A stretch of 64,000 nucleotides of DNA from Massilia sp. CFBP 13721. Its GTDB lineage: Bacteria > Pseudomonadota > Gammaproteobacteria > Burkholderiales > Burkholderiaceae_D. Below the pieces are notes generated by a model. The model made no database searches and was not told the origin of the DNA. It was given only the letters and a program-made list of their open reading frames with translations. Below, in pieces: positions 42,870-52,009 of this stretch. The stretch lies in the NCBI RefSeq assembly GCF_014842025.1, contig NZ_JACYUY010000027.1:1-64000 (forward strand). The letters run 5' to 3'. Each line of letters starts with the position of its first letter. The first letter of the stretch is position 1. The position numbers and the translations under genes were made by a program.

Positions 42870-43490
42870 TCAAAAGCATTGCATCGTATTGCCACTACGC
42901 GTACAGAGCCGTCCCTGGCTATTGACGGCCGCATTGCCGCCCCCGGTGTTATAGGTCGTGCCATTAGTATCGGTACAGGTGCCCCCCAGGCAGCTGTTGA
43001 TCTGCGCCGGACCAGGCACGATCGCGGTCGGCTGGGCCGGCGGCCGTGCGGCCAGCGGTGGCGCGCCCGGCACGACTGCCGGCACGACGTCGACGCGTTG
43101 CGGCGCCGAGCGGCGTGCGCTGCGGTTGGCGCCTCGCTTCTGCTCCTTCGCTTTGCCGGCCTTGGCCGGGTCTGTCGGCTGCGGCGCCGGACGGGCCGAG
43201 GGATCGACCTCGAGCGCGCGGCCGGTTGGCGCGGCGCCGGCTTTTTCTTCCTGCGCCTGCGGGGTCTGTTCCGGCTGGGCGCCCGGTTCGGATTTCAGCG
43301 GCTGCGGATGCAGCACCGGGCCATAGCTGGGACCGGTTGGAGCGGGAACAGGGGTGGTCCGGGGAGCCGGGGCCGGTGTTTGCGCCTGCGCCTCTGCCTG
43401 CCTTGCCGCGGTGCTGGCCGCCAGTGCCACCAGCAGGGCCAGTGCGATCTGGACGGCGCGTAGCGGCTTCGAATGTTTCGCGTGCTTCAT
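42870..43490 (-). CDS. Secreted proline/alanine-rich protein of unknown function
   Basis: 206 residues from ATG 43490, which is preceded by GGAGGCGAAC. A signal peptide (basic KHAKHSKPLR, then AVQIALALLVALAASTAA) leads to a low-complexity Pro/Ala/Gln-rich body (about 30-165), including a basic patch KEQKRGANRSARRSAPQR. The C-terminal ~35 residues are different: four Cys (SCLGGTCTD and LCTRSGNTMQCF) with Asn/Gly-rich text, likely a small disulfide-bonded knot. I do not recognise a family. Codon use is like the rest of the chromosome. Confidence 0.7.
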   Translation of the reverse strand: MKHAKHSKPLRAVQIALALLVALAASTAARQAEAQAQTPAPAPRTTPVPAPTGPSYGPVLHPQPLKSEPGAQPEQTPQAQEEKAGAAPTGRALEVDPSARPAPQPTDPAKAGKAKEQKRGANRSARRSAPQRVDVVPAVVPGAPPLAARPPAQPTAIVPGPAQINSCLGGTCTDTNGTTYNTGGGNAAVNSQGRLCTRSGNTMQCF

Positions 43491-43665
43491 GTTCGCCTCC
43501 ATTGGCGGCTGATTCATGGAACCATTATCTGCCGCCGTGGCCGTGCATGGCGCGCGCCTTCGTGCGCTGGCCGCCACCGGTGCCGTGTCATGTTTGCGTC
43601 AGTTTTCCGGGTTACGCTGGTTTTCGAAGCGCCCGCCGAGGCGCCGACAACAATTGGAGACGGCA

Positions 43666-44964
43666 ATGCAGACGGTCCAGGAACTCTACGAAGCCAGGCG
43701 CGGCAGCGCCCTCGATGCGCTGGTGCACCTGCGCGACGACGACATGATCATCGTGCCGACCGGCGTCGGCGAACCGCCGACCCTGCTCACCGCACTGTCG
43801 AACGAACGCACGCGCTGGCGCAACGTGCGCGTGGCGCAGATCCTGGCGATGCGCAAATACGGCTACTTTGACCAGGACACGGCGCAGCACGTGCGCCACG
43901 CCGCCCTCTTCTTCGGCGGCGCCTCGCGCGCCAGCGGCCAGGGCGGCTGGTGCGATTTCATCCCGAACTATTTTTCCGAAATTCCCACCCTGATCGAGCG
44001 CGGCCTGATGCCGGCCGACGTCGTCTTCGCGATGGCCTCGAGCATGAACGCGCAAGGCTATTTTGCCCTCAGCCTGGGCGCCGACTACACCATGGCGGCG
44101 CTCGCCAGGGCGCGCGTCGTGGTGCTGGAGGTCAATCCGAACGTGCCTTTCGCCCATGGCAACTGCCACGTCCATATTTCGCAGGTAACGGGCCTGGTCG
44201 AAAGCAGCGAGCCGATCCTCGAAGTCGGCCTGCCAGCCATCGGTCCGGTGCAGGAAGCGATCGGCAAGTACGTGGCCGACATGATCGAAGACGGCTCGAC
44301 CCTGCAGATCGGCTATGGCGGCATCCCGGATGCGGTGGTGATGCAGCTGACTCATAAGCACGACCTCGGCGTGCACACCGAAATGATCGGCGACGGCATC
44401 CTGACGCTGGTCGAATGCGGGGCCGTGACCAACCGCCGCAAAACGCTGCTGCCGGGGAAGATGGTGGCGACCTTCGCGCTCGGCTCGCGCCGCCTGTACG
44501 ACTTCATGCACCACAATCCGATGCTGGAAATGCACCCGTCGAATTTTACCAACGACCCGTACATCGCCGGCCAGAACGACAAGCTCGTCTCGATCAATGC
44601 CAGCCTGCAGGTCGACCTGCTCGGCCAGTGCGGCAGCGAGAGCATTGCCCACCTGCCCTATTCCGGCACCGGCGGCCAGGTTGACTTCGTGCGCGCCGCC
44701 AACCGCTCGCGCGGCGGCAAGTCCTTCATCGTGCTGCCCTCCACCGCCAAGGACGGCACGATTTCGCGCATCGTGCCGACGCTCACGCCCGGCACCCACG
44801 CCACCACCAGCAAGAACGACGTCAATTACGTTGTCACCGAATACGGCGTAGCCCAGCTGCGCGGCAAATCGGCAAAACAGCGGGCGCAGGAACTGATTGC
44901 CATCGCGCACCCGGATTTCCGCGCCGAATTGCGGGCCGAGGCGAACCGGATGTGCGTGTTCTGA
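43666..44964 (+). CDS. Acetyl-CoA hydrolase/transferase family CoA-transferase
   Basis: 432 residues from ATG 43666 (GGAGACGGCA upstream). PTGVGEPPTLLTAL is the N-terminal loop. TLQIGYGGIPDAVV and HTEMIGDGILTLVECGAVTN contain the glycine-rich CoA site and the catalytic glutamate region of class I CoA-transferases. SGTGGQVDFVRAANRSRGG and YVVTEYGVAQLRGKS complete the AcetylCoA_hyd_C domain. Closest in style to 4-hydroxybutyrate or acetate CoA-transferases. The substrate cannot be fixed. No partner pathway genes are next to it. Confidence 0.87.
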   Translation: MQTVQELYEARRGSALDALVHLRDDDMIIVPTGVGEPPTLLTALSNERTRWRNVRVAQILAMRKYGYFDQDTAQHVRHAALFFGGASRASGQGGWCDFIPNYFSEIPTLIERGLMPADVVFAMASSMNAQGYFALSLGADYTMAALARARVVVLEVNPNVPFAHGNCHVHISQVTGLVESSEPILEVGLPAIGPVQEAIGKYVADMIEDGSTLQIGYGGIPDAVVMQLTHKHDLGVHTEMIGDGILTLVECGAVTNRRKTLLPGKMVATFALGSRRLYDFMHHNPMLEMHPSNFTNDPYIAGQNDKLVSINASLQVDLLGQCGSESIAHLPYSGTGGQVDFVRAANRSRGGKSFIVLPSTAKDGTISRIVPTLTPGTHATTSKNDVNYVVTEYGVAQLRGKSAKQRAQELIAIAHPDFRAELRAEANRMCVF

Positions 44965-45082
44965 ACGTCTGTGCTGAATGCCTGCGCCAACCGGGCGATC
45001 AGTAATGGTCGGAAACGCGCGGCAAGCGCGAGTGTTGCGTGCCATGATGACCTCCTCAGCAGGCTTGAATACAGGAGGAAAG

Positions 45083-45610
45083 ATGAGCAACAGCATCAAG
45101 ATCGAAGAACATGACCACCTGCGCGGAAAGCGTGATGCCGAGGTCGTCCTCGTCGAATACGGCGATTTCCAGTGCCCTTATTGCGCAAGGGCCCATGCGG
45201 CGCTGAGCGAGCTGATGCGCCGGCATGGCGGACGCGTGGCCCTGGTCTACCGCCACCTGCCGCTGGTCGACCTGCACCCCTTCGCCTTCGCCGCGGCGCA
45301 AGCGGCCGAGGCTGCCGGTGCGCAGGGCAAGTTCTGGGAGATGCACGACGCCCTGTTCGAGAACCAGGGCATGTTCGACGAAGACGCCTTGCCGGCGGTG
45401 GCGTCCAGCCTGGGCCTGGATGCGCAGCGTTTTGCGCGCGAGTTCGACGAAGGCAAGCACGCCGGTCGGGTCGAGGCGGATGCCGAGGGGGGCCGCGCGC
45501 TGGGGGCGCATGGGACGCCGACCTTCTTCATCAATGGCAAGCGCTATCACGGGGATTCGGATCATGCGTCGCTGGCGAAGGCGATCGAGGAAGCGCTGGG
45601 CGATGCCTGA
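45083..45610 (+). CDS. Cytosolic DsbA-fold thioredoxin-like oxidoreductase
   Basis: 175 residues from ATG 45083, with a very strong AGGAGGAAAG site. VVLVEYGDFQCPYCARAHAA holds the CxxC pair Cys31/Cys34. The helical insertion (about 65-130, FWEMHDALFENQGMFDEDAL) and the GTPTFFINGKRY cis-Pro loop are the Thioredoxin_4/DsbA family pattern. There is no signal peptide, so it should be cytoplasmic, unlike the periplasmic dsbA product at 62328. A thiol-disulfide exchange or detoxification role is likely. Confidence 0.88.
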   Translation: MSNSIKIEEHDHLRGKRDAEVVLVEYGDFQCPYCARAHAALSELMRRHGGRVALVYRHLPLVDLHPFAFAAAQAAEAAGAQGKFWEMHDALFENQGMFDEDALPAVASSLGLDAQRFAREFDEGKHAGRVEADAEGGRALGAHGTPTFFINGKRYHGDSDHASLAKAIEEALGDA

Positions 45611-45690
45611 GGCGGCAGGCTCCAGCGCTCACTCTTGCCACTGACCGTAGCACACCGGCAACTGCGCCGGTAAGCCATCACAAGCGCCGA

Positions 45691-47856
45691 TCAATGCCGC
45701 TCTTGCGGCTCTTGCGCCACCGTCGTGCGCGCCGCGGCGCTGGCCGGTTGCATGCCGTTCTGGGCGCCCGGCTTGGGCGACCATTTCAGTTGGGCGACGT
45801 CCGGTTCCGACACGGCCACCCAGCCCGCGGCCGGCAGCAGCGGCACCATCAGCAGCGCGACGATGTTGATGATCTTGATGAGCGGGTTGACGGCGGGGCC
45901 GGCCGTGTCCTTGTAGGGGTCGCCGACGGTGTCGCCGGTGACGGCCGCCTTGTGCGTGTCCGAGCCCTTGCCGCCGAAATTGCCGTCCTCGATGTATTTC
46001 TTGGCGTTGTCCCAGGCGCCGCCGCCGGTCGTCATCGAAATCGCCACGAACAGGCCGGTGATGATGGTGCCCATCAGCAGGCCACCGAGCGCCGCCGGTC
46101 CGAGCAGCATGCCGACCGCCACCGGCACCACCACAGGCAGCAGCGAGGGGATGATCATTTCGCGAATCGCCGAGGCCGTCAGCATGTCGACCGCCTTGTG
46201 GTACTCGGGCTTGCCGGTGCCGGCCATGATGCCCTTGATGTCGCGGAACTGGCGCCGCACCTCGACCACGACCGCCCCGGCCGCGCGCCCCACCGCTTCC
46301 ATCGCCATCGCCCCGAACAGGTAGGGAATCAGGCCGCCGATGAACAGGCCGACGATCACCATCGGGTTCGACAACTCGAAGGCCATCGACATGCCGGCCG
46401 TATCGAGCGCGTGGCTGTAGTCGGCAAACAGTACCAGCGCGGCCAGGCCGGCCGAGCCAATCGCATAGCCCTTGGTGACGGCCTTGGTGGTGTTGCCCAC
46501 CGCATCGAGCGGGTCGGTGATGGCGCGCACCGAGTCCGGCATGCCGCTCATCTCGGCGATGCCGCCGGCGTTGTCGGTGATCGGGCCGTAGGCGTCGAGG
46601 GCGACGATGATGCCGGCCATGGACAGCATCGAGGTCGCCGCGATCGCGATCCCGTACAGCTGGCCAAGCTGGTAAGCCACCAGGATGGCGATGCAGACCA
46701 CCAGCACCGGATACGCGGTCGACTTCATCGACACGCCCAGGCCGGCGATGATGTTGGTGCCGTGGCCGGTGGTGGAGGCTTCGGCGATGTGGCGCACCGG
46801 CTTGAAGTCGGTGCCGGTGTAGTACTCGGTGATATAGACCATCAGGCCGGTCAGCACGATGCCGACGATGGCGCACCCCAGCATGCTGCCGCGCATGACG
46901 CTGTCGTCCCACACCAGCCAGGTGACGACGATGAAGCCGACCAGCGACAGGCCGGCGGCCCACCACAGGCCCGTGTACAGGGCCGACATGATCTTGCGCC
47001 CCGGACGGGCACGCACCATCGAGCAGCCGACGATCGAGCCGATGATCGACACCGCGCCCAGCAGCAGCGGATAGACGACGGCCGCGCCATTTTCTCCGCC
47101 GACCAGCAGGGCGCCGAGCAGCATGGTGGCGATCAGGGTGACGACATAGGTTTCGAACAGGTCGGCCGCCATGCCGGCGCAGTCGCCGACGTTGTCGCCG
47201 ACGTTATCGGCGATCACGGCCGGGTTGCGCGGGTCGTCTTCGGGGATGCCGGCTTCCACTTTACCGACCAGGTCGGCGCCGACATCGGCGCCCTTGGTGA
47301 AGATGCCGCCGCCCAAACGCGCGAAGATGGAAATGAGCGAGGCGCCAAACGCGAGGCCGATCAGCGGCTCGATCACGGCGTGGCGCGTCTGGCTGCCGCC
47401 GCCGGTGGCGGTGAGGTACCAGTAAAACAGGGTCACGCCCAGCAGGCCCAGGCCGACCACCAGCATGCCGGTGATCGCCCCGCCCTTGAAGGCGACGCCG
47501 AGCGCCTGGTTCAGGCCGGTTGCGGCGGCCTGGGCGGTGCGCACGTTGGCGCGCACCGAGACGTTCATGCCGATGAAGCCGCAGGCGCCCGAGAGCACGG
47601 CGCCGGCGAAGAAGCCGAGCGCGGTGCGGCCGCCCAGCAGAGCGTAGATGGCAACCAGCAAGACCAGCCCGACGATGCCGATGGTGCGGTATTGGCGCCC
47701 GAGGTAGGCCGAGGCGCCTTCCTGGATGGCTTGCGCGATTTCCTGCATGCGCGCGTTGCCGGGGTCCTGCTTGAGAATCCAGGCGCGGGCCCAGAGCCCG
47801 TAGAGTACCGCGATGACGCCGCATGCCACGGCAAACGCGAGATAGTTTGCAGCCAT
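45691..47856 (-). CDS. hppA: Membrane-bound proton-translocating pyrophosphatase, K+-independent type
   Basis: 721 residues with about 16 membrane helices. The pyrophosphate/Mg site is visible as FTKGADVGADLVGKVEAGIP with EDDPRNPAVIADNVGDNVGD, and again as DNAGGIAEMSGMP and DTVGDPYKDTAGPAVNP. The diagnostic position in GNTTKA is Lys458; Lys here marks the K+-independent H+-pumping class, while Ala marks K+-dependent enzymes. It couples PPi hydrolysis to proton export across the inner membrane. The last ~35 residues (after LKWSPKPGAQ) are a non-conserved tail. Confidence 0.95.
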   Translation of the reverse strand: MAANYLAFAVACGVIAVLYGLWARAWILKQDPGNARMQEIAQAIQEGASAYLGRQYRTIGIVGLVLLVAIYALLGGRTALGFFAGAVLSGACGFIGMNVSVRANVRTAQAAATGLNQALGVAFKGGAITGMLVVGLGLLGVTLFYWYLTATGGGSQTRHAVIEPLIGLAFGASLISIFARLGGGIFTKGADVGADLVGKVEAGIPEDDPRNPAVIADNVGDNVGDCAGMAADLFETYVVTLIATMLLGALLVGGENGAAVVYPLLLGAVSIIGSIVGCSMVRARPGRKIMSALYTGLWWAAGLSLVGFIVVTWLVWDDSVMRGSMLGCAIVGIVLTGLMVYITEYYTGTDFKPVRHIAEASTTGHGTNIIAGLGVSMKSTAYPVLVVCIAILVAYQLGQLYGIAIAATSMLSMAGIIVALDAYGPITDNAGGIAEMSGMPDSVRAITDPLDAVGNTTKAVTKGYAIGSAGLAALVLFADYSHALDTAGMSMAFELSNPMVIVGLFIGGLIPYLFGAMAMEAVGRAAGAVVVEVRRQFRDIKGIMAGTGKPEYHKAVDMLTASAIREMIIPSLLPVVVPVAVGMLLGPAALGGLLMGTIITGLFVAISMTTGGGAWDNAKKYIEDGNFGGKGSDTHKAAVTGDTVGDPYKDTAGPAVNPLIKIINIVALLMVPLLPAAGWVAVSEPDVAQLKWSPKPGAQNGMQPASAAARTTVAQEPQERH

Positions 47857-47999
47857 ATCGTCCCCTTAGTTTTTAGATCAAGTCACAACAACACAACGAA
47901 AGATGTCCACCTCTTCGGCGAAGCAGTCTGACTCACTGCGTACTGCAAAACTTTGATTCAAACCAGCGGTGCGACGGATGGCGATGCGGTCATCCGGGA

Positions 48000-48028
48000 C
48001 GAAAAAAAAGCGGACATCGCTGTCCGCC
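48000..48028 (-). terminator. Intrinsic terminator after adk
   Basis: On the minus strand GCGGACA/TGTCCGC (7 bp, four-base loop) is followed by eight T (A-run at 48002-48009). It begins a few bases after the adk stop and insulates adk from hppA. Confidence 0.88.
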
Positions 48029-48034
48029 CTGGTA

Positions 48035-48691
48035 TTACTCCGAGAGCGCGGCAAACGCCGCGTCGCGTACTTGTTCGACTGGTCCCACGCCGGTGATCTT
48101 GCGGTACTTCGGCGCGCCAGGCAGGCCCGACTGGGCCCATTTGTTGTAATAGCCGAGCAGCACTTCGGTCTGGTTATGGTAGACCGACAGGCGCTTCTTG
48201 ACGGTTTCTTCCTTGTCGTCGTCGCGCTGGACCAGCGGCTCGCCGGTAACGTCGTCGACGTCGGCCACTTTCGGCGGGTTGAACTTGGTGTGGTACACGC
48301 GGCCCGAGGCGGCGTGCGAGCGGCGGCCGCTCATGCGCTCGACGATCAGTTCGTCGGGCACGTCGATTTCCAGCACGTAGTCGACATTGATGCCGTTGTC
48401 CTTCATGGCGTCGGCCTGCGCGATGGTGCGCGGGAAGCCGTCGAACAGGTAGCCGTTGGCGCAATCGGCTTCCTGCAGGCGGTCCTTGACCAGCCCGATC
48501 ATGATGTCGTCGGACACGAGTCCGCCTGCGTCCATTACTTTTTTCGCCGCCAGGCCCAGCTCGGTGCCGGCCTTGATCGCCGCGCGCAGCATGTCGCCGG
48601 TCGAGATTTGCGGGATATTGTATTTTTCCTTGATGAAGTTAGCCTGGGTGCCTTTGCCGGCGCCAGGCGCTCCTAACAGAATGAGACGCAT
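48035..48691 (-). CDS. adk: Adenylate kinase
   Basis: 218 residues, full length for the long bacterial form. MRLILLGAPGAGKGTQANFI is the P-loop. STGDMLRAAI, GYLFDGFPRTIAQAD and the LID region (ERMSGRRSHAASGRVYH) follow, without the zinc-binding Cys residues of Gram-positive enzymes. It interconverts ATP+AMP and 2 ADP. It follows kdsB on the same strand across a 185 bp gap and ends in a strong terminator. Confidence 0.98.
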   Translation of the reverse strand: MRLILLGAPGAGKGTQANFIKEKYNIPQISTGDMLRAAIKAGTELGLAAKKVMDAGGLVSDDIMIGLVKDRLQEADCANGYLFDGFPRTIAQADAMKDNGINVDYVLEIDVPDELIVERMSGRRSHAASGRVYHTKFNPPKVADVDDVTGEPLVQRDDDKEETVKKRLSVYHNQTEVLLGYYNKWAQSGLPGAPKYRKITGVGPVEQVRDAAFAALSE

Positions 48692-48876
48692 GAAAAATTC
48701 CTAAAGCAATGAATGTTGAAATTTGTAATTGTGTTGGCAACAAATGCGGATTGATGCATATCTGACTACCTTGGTACGAAACTTACCACAAAAGTAAGCC
48801 CCGACGCCAATCCCGGCGGTTGATAATCACTTTATTGAGATACCGCAGTGAGTCCGTTAATCAATTGCCATACAGA

Positions 48877-49629
48877 TCAAGATGGGAAGTGCAAACGCAC
48901 CCGCGCCAGGTCTTCCGGCGTGTCGACACCGCCCTCGGGCGCGCTGTCGGTGACGTGGACCGCGATCGGGTAGCCATGCCAGAGCACGCGCAACTGTTCG
49001 AGTGCTTCGGCCTGTTCCAGCGGCGCCGGTTCGAGTCCCGGATAGGCTTGCAGGAAGGCGTTACTGTAGGCATACAGGCCGATATGGCGCAGCGGCGCAT
49101 CGCCGGGCGGCAACGTGTAGCGGGTGGCGGCAAAGGCGTCGCGGTGCCAGGGAATGCTGGCGCGCGAGAAATACAATGCCCTGCCCGCCTTGTCGAGCAC
49201 GACCTTGACGACGTTCGGGTTGAACACGTCGGCCGCCGCGTGCAGCGGATGGGCGCAGGTGGCCATCGGCACCTGTTCTCCGATGCGGCTGGCGCAGGCC
49301 GCCAGCAGGGCCGGGTCGATCAGCGGCTCGTCGCCCTGCAGGTTAACCACGACCTCTTCCATGCCCAGGCCCAGATCGCGCGCCACTTCGGCGATGCGGT
49401 CGGTGCCGGACGGATGGTCGCTGCGCGTCATGCGCGCCTCGACGCCATGCGCGGCGCAGGCGGCCAGGATGTCCGGGTGGTCGGTGGCGACGACGATGCG
49501 CGCGGCGCCGGATGCGCGGGCGCGTTCGGCCACGCGCACCACCATCGGCTTGCCGCCGAGGTCGGCGAGCGGCTTGTTCGGCAGGCGCGTCGAGGCCAGC
49601 CGCGCCGGGATGATGACGGTAAAGCTCAT
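48877..49629 (-). CDS. kdsB: 3-deoxy-manno-octulosonate cytidylyltransferase
   Basis: 250 residues. VIIPARLASTRLPNKPLADL is the CTP-binding loop. VVATDHPDI, TRSDHPSGTDRIAEV and VVNLQGDEPLIDP are KdsB signatures with the metal-binding Asp. It activates Kdo as CMP-Kdo for lipopolysaccharide. It lies 10 bp after the YcaR/Trm112-like gene and downstream of lpxK, so all three serve lipid A/core synthesis in one operon. Confidence 0.96.
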   Translation of the reverse strand: MSFTVIIPARLASTRLPNKPLADLGGKPMVVRVAERARASGAARIVVATDHPDILAACAAHGVEARMTRSDHPSGTDRIAEVARDLGLGMEEVVVNLQGDEPLIDPALLAACASRIGEQVPMATCAHPLHAAADVFNPNVVKVVLDKAGRALYFSRASIPWHRDAFAATRYTLPPGDAPLRHIGLYAYSNAFLQAYPGLEPAPLEQAEALEQLRVLWHGYPIAVHVTDSAPEGGVDTPEDLARVRLHFPS

Positions 49630-49639
49630 CGCGCCCCGC

Positions 49640-49810
49640 TTAAACAGGCTCGACCTTGCGTGCCTGGTCGGCCCACATGATCGGAATGCCGTCGCGGATC
49701 GGATAGGCCAGGCGGTCGGGGCGGCACGTCAGTTCCTGGGCCTTCTTATCGTATTCGAGCGGTCCCTTGCACAACGGGCAGACCAGGATATCAAGCAGGC
49801 GAGCGTCCAC
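49640..49810 (-). CDS. Trm112/YcaR family small zinc-ribbon-like protein
   Basis: 56 residues from a GTG at 49810 with GGAGAAATGTC before it. LLDILVCPLCKGPLEYDKKA and LTCRPDRLAYPIRDGIPIM match E. coli YcaR along its length. CPLC plus one later Cys suggests partial metal binding. Its start overlaps the lpxK end by 20 bp. It occurs conserved between lpxK and kdsB in many proteobacteria; precise role unknown. Confidence 0.9.
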   Translation of the reverse strand: MDARLLDILVCPLCKGPLEYDKKAQELTCRPDRLAYPIRDGIPIMWADQARKVEPV

Positions 49811-50828
49811 GACATTTCTCCACAATATGTTCGGCCAGGGCGGCATCGATGCGCGCCGTGACCGGAACGGTCCACAAGCGTGGATCGTCCTTCAGGTTTT
49901 CAAGTTGCCCACATTTTACTGCATCCTTCTCCGTGATCAGGATGACATCCGCGTCGACGTCCGCAAACGGGTTGTCGCGGAAATCATAATGGTCGGGCAA
50001 GGGCAGTTCGGCAAAGGCCAGGCCGGCGCCGCGCAGCATGGCGAAGAAGCGGCCCGGGTTGCCGATCCCGGCCGCCGCCAGCACACGCCGGCCGGCAAAG
50101 GCGGCCAAGGGCAAGCGCTCGGCCGGGTTGTTCAACCGTTCGGCAACCTCGCCGATCAATTGCATTTGATACGGCGTGGCGCCGACACTAGCCGCCAGCG
50201 CGGGCGTGATCTCCGCTGCGTTGACGACAGTAAAATCGCGGCGGCGCGATGGCGCCTCGCGCAGCGGACCGGCCGGCAGCAGCCAGCCATTGCCGACGCC
50301 GCGGCCATCGAACAGCACGACCTCGATGTCGCGCGCCAGCGCGTAATGCTGCAAGCCATCGTCGGTGATCAGGACGTCAACCTCGGGATGGGCGGCCAGC
50401 AGCGCCCTGCCCGCCTCGACGCGCTCCCGCGCAACGACCACCGGCACCTTGGCGCGGCGTGCAATCAGCAGCGGCTCGTCGCCCACCTCGAGCGTATTCG
50501 ACTGGAGCGTCACCGCGCGTGGCGCCTCGCCCTCGGCGCCATGGCCGCGCGAAATTACCCCTGGCTTGAAACCCGCTTCGAGCAGGGCTTGCGCCAGCCA
50601 GATCGTCAGCGGTGTCTTGCCGGTACCGCCAATAAAGATATTACCGACCACAATCACCGGCACCGGCAAGCGCCCCGCGCGCTTGATGCCGAGGCGGTAG
50701 AGCGTGGCGCGCAGGCTTGAGAGCAGCCGGAACAGCAGGGAAACCGGCCACAGCGCGCAGGCGAGCGGTCCGCGGCGCAGCCAGGCGCGCGTCATGATCG
50801 ATTCGAGGGAATTGTTTTTCGCAGACAT
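49791..50828 (-). CDS. lpxK: Tetraacyldisaccharide 4'-kinase
   Basis: 345 residues. An N-terminal membrane-associating helix (GPLACALWPVSLLFRLLSSL) precedes VIVVGNIFIGGTGKTPLTIW, the unusual LpxK P-loop. VISRGHG, VGDEPLLIARR, DDGLQHYALARDIEVV and LPAGPLREAP are family motifs. It phosphorylates the lipid A precursor at the 4' position on the inner leaflet. The gene sits between exbD and ycaR in the usual order. Confidence 0.96.
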   Translation of the reverse strand: MSAKNNSLESIMTRAWLRRGPLACALWPVSLLFRLLSSLRATLYRLGIKRAGRLPVPVIVVGNIFIGGTGKTPLTIWLAQALLEAGFKPGVISRGHGAEGEAPRAVTLQSNTLEVGDEPLLIARRAKVPVVVARERVEAGRALLAAHPEVDVLITDDGLQHYALARDIEVVLFDGRGVGNGWLLPAGPLREAPSRRRDFTVVNAAEITPALAASVGATPYQMQLIGEVAERLNNPAERLPLAAFAGRRVLAAAGIGNPGRFFAMLRGAGLAFAELPLPDHYDFRDNPFADVDADVILITEKDAVKCGQLENLKDDPRLWTVPVTARIDAALAEHIVEKCRGRSPA

Positions 50829-50874
50829 ACGGGAAGGGGCAGTCCAGGCAGGCGTGCTGCCTGCCTGGTGCCGA

Positions 50875-51318
50875 TTACTTCTTGCCGCCGGTCTGGGCGG
50901 CGAAGGTCAGCTTGTCGTAGCCGGCCACGCGCGCCGCTTCCAGCACGTTGATCACCATCTGGTGCATGGCGAACTGGTCGGCATTGACGATGACGACCGG
51001 GTCGGCCACCGGCAGGCCGTTGGGGCCGGAACGCGCGGCCGCCTTCAGGTCGTCGGCGAGGCCGGCCACGCTGCTGAAGGAGACCGGCGTGTTGTTCACC
51101 GTGTAGTTACCCTTGGCATCGACCGTGACGTTGATCTCGAACGGCTTGTCGGCGACCTTGTCGGCCTCGGCGGTAGGCAGCGTGATCTGCAGTTCGGTGA
51201 ACTTGCTGTAGGTGGTCGAGACCATCAGGAAGATGAGGACGACCAGCAGGACGTCGATGAACGGGATCAGGTTGATCTCCGGATCTTCGCGCTTGCGGCC
51301 GCGGCGGAAATCCATCAT
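50875..51318 (-). CDS. exbD: ExbD/TolR family proton-channel subunit
   Basis: 147 residues. One membrane helix (LIPFIDVLLVVLIFLMVSTT, with the functional Asp in PFIDVLLV) follows a short basic N-terminus. The periplasmic domain runs ITLPTAEADKVADKPFEINV and onward. It overlaps the exbB stop as ATGA. Together they form an energy-transducing complex. The position before lpxK is conserved in Burkholderiales. Confidence 0.93.
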   Translation of the reverse strand: MMDFRRGRKREDPEINLIPFIDVLLVVLIFLMVSTTYSKFTELQITLPTAEADKVADKPFEINVTVDAKGNYTVNNTPVSFSSVAGLADDLKAAARSGPNGLPVADPVVIVNADQFAMHQMVINVLEAARVAGYDKLTFAAQTGGKK

Positions 51319-51923
51319 TTGCGCGCCCCGTGGACGACGTCGACGAATTTCACGGCCTGCAGTTCCATGTCGACGATGAAGCTGTCGACCAGGGCGCGGA
51401 AGTGGCGGTAGGCCACCAGGGCCGGCATGGCGATGGCCAGGCCGAAGCCGGTGTTATACAGCGCCACCGAGATGCCGTGGGCAAGCTGCGCCGGATTGGC
51501 GCCGCCGGCGGCGTTTTGCGAACCGAAGATTTCGATCATGCCGACCACGGTGCCGAACAGGCCCATCAGCGGCGCCAGCGAAGCGATCGTGCCCAGCGTG
51601 GTGAGGAAACGCTCGAGCCCGTGCGAGACACCGCGGCCGGCTTCTTCGATCGATTCCTTCATCACCTCGCGCGGCGCGTCGACATTGCGCAGCGCGGCGG
51701 CGAGGACGGTGCCGAGCGGCGAGTTCTGCTCGAGGGTGTTGATGACGTCGGGGGTGGCCTTCTTGTTGCGGTGGACCTGGATGACTTCGCCAAGCAATTG
51801 CTTCGGCAAGATCTTTTCACGGCGCAGGTAAATCAGGCGTTCGATGATCAAGGCCAGGGCGACGATGGAGGCGATCAACAATGGCCAGATGGGCCAGCCT
51901 GCGGCTTGAAGAATGGCGAACAA
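51315..51923 (-). CDS. exbB: MotA/TolQ/ExbB proton-channel protein with TTG start
   Basis: 202 residues. The frame has no ATG or GTG at the expected place; TTG at 51923 is preceded by AGGAG with 6 bp spacing, and family members begin with the same (M)FAILQAAGWPIWPLL text. Three membrane helices are visible (about 6-26, ASLAPLMGLFGTVVGMIEIF, and AHGISVALYNTGFGLAIAMP). It partners with ExbD. Upstream is the long repeat-filled region 51924-53196, so its promoter must lie there. Confidence 0.9.
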   Translation of the reverse strand: MFAILQAAGWPIWPLLIASIVALALIIERLIYLRREKILPKQLLGEVIQVHRNKKATPDVINTLEQNSPLGTVLAAALRNVDAPREVMKESIEEAGRGVSHGLERFLTTLGTIASLAPLMGLFGTVVGMIEIFGSQNAAGGANPAQLAHGISVALYNTGFGLAIAMPALVAYRHFRALVDSFIVDMELQAVKFVDVVHGARK

Positions 51924-52009
51924 GTGAACTCCTGAAGGGTAAAGAGAGGTGGAACCAAAGGATGAGAAGCGAATCCGGCAATGTAGCAAGTTGGCAGCAA
52001 TGCGGCAAG

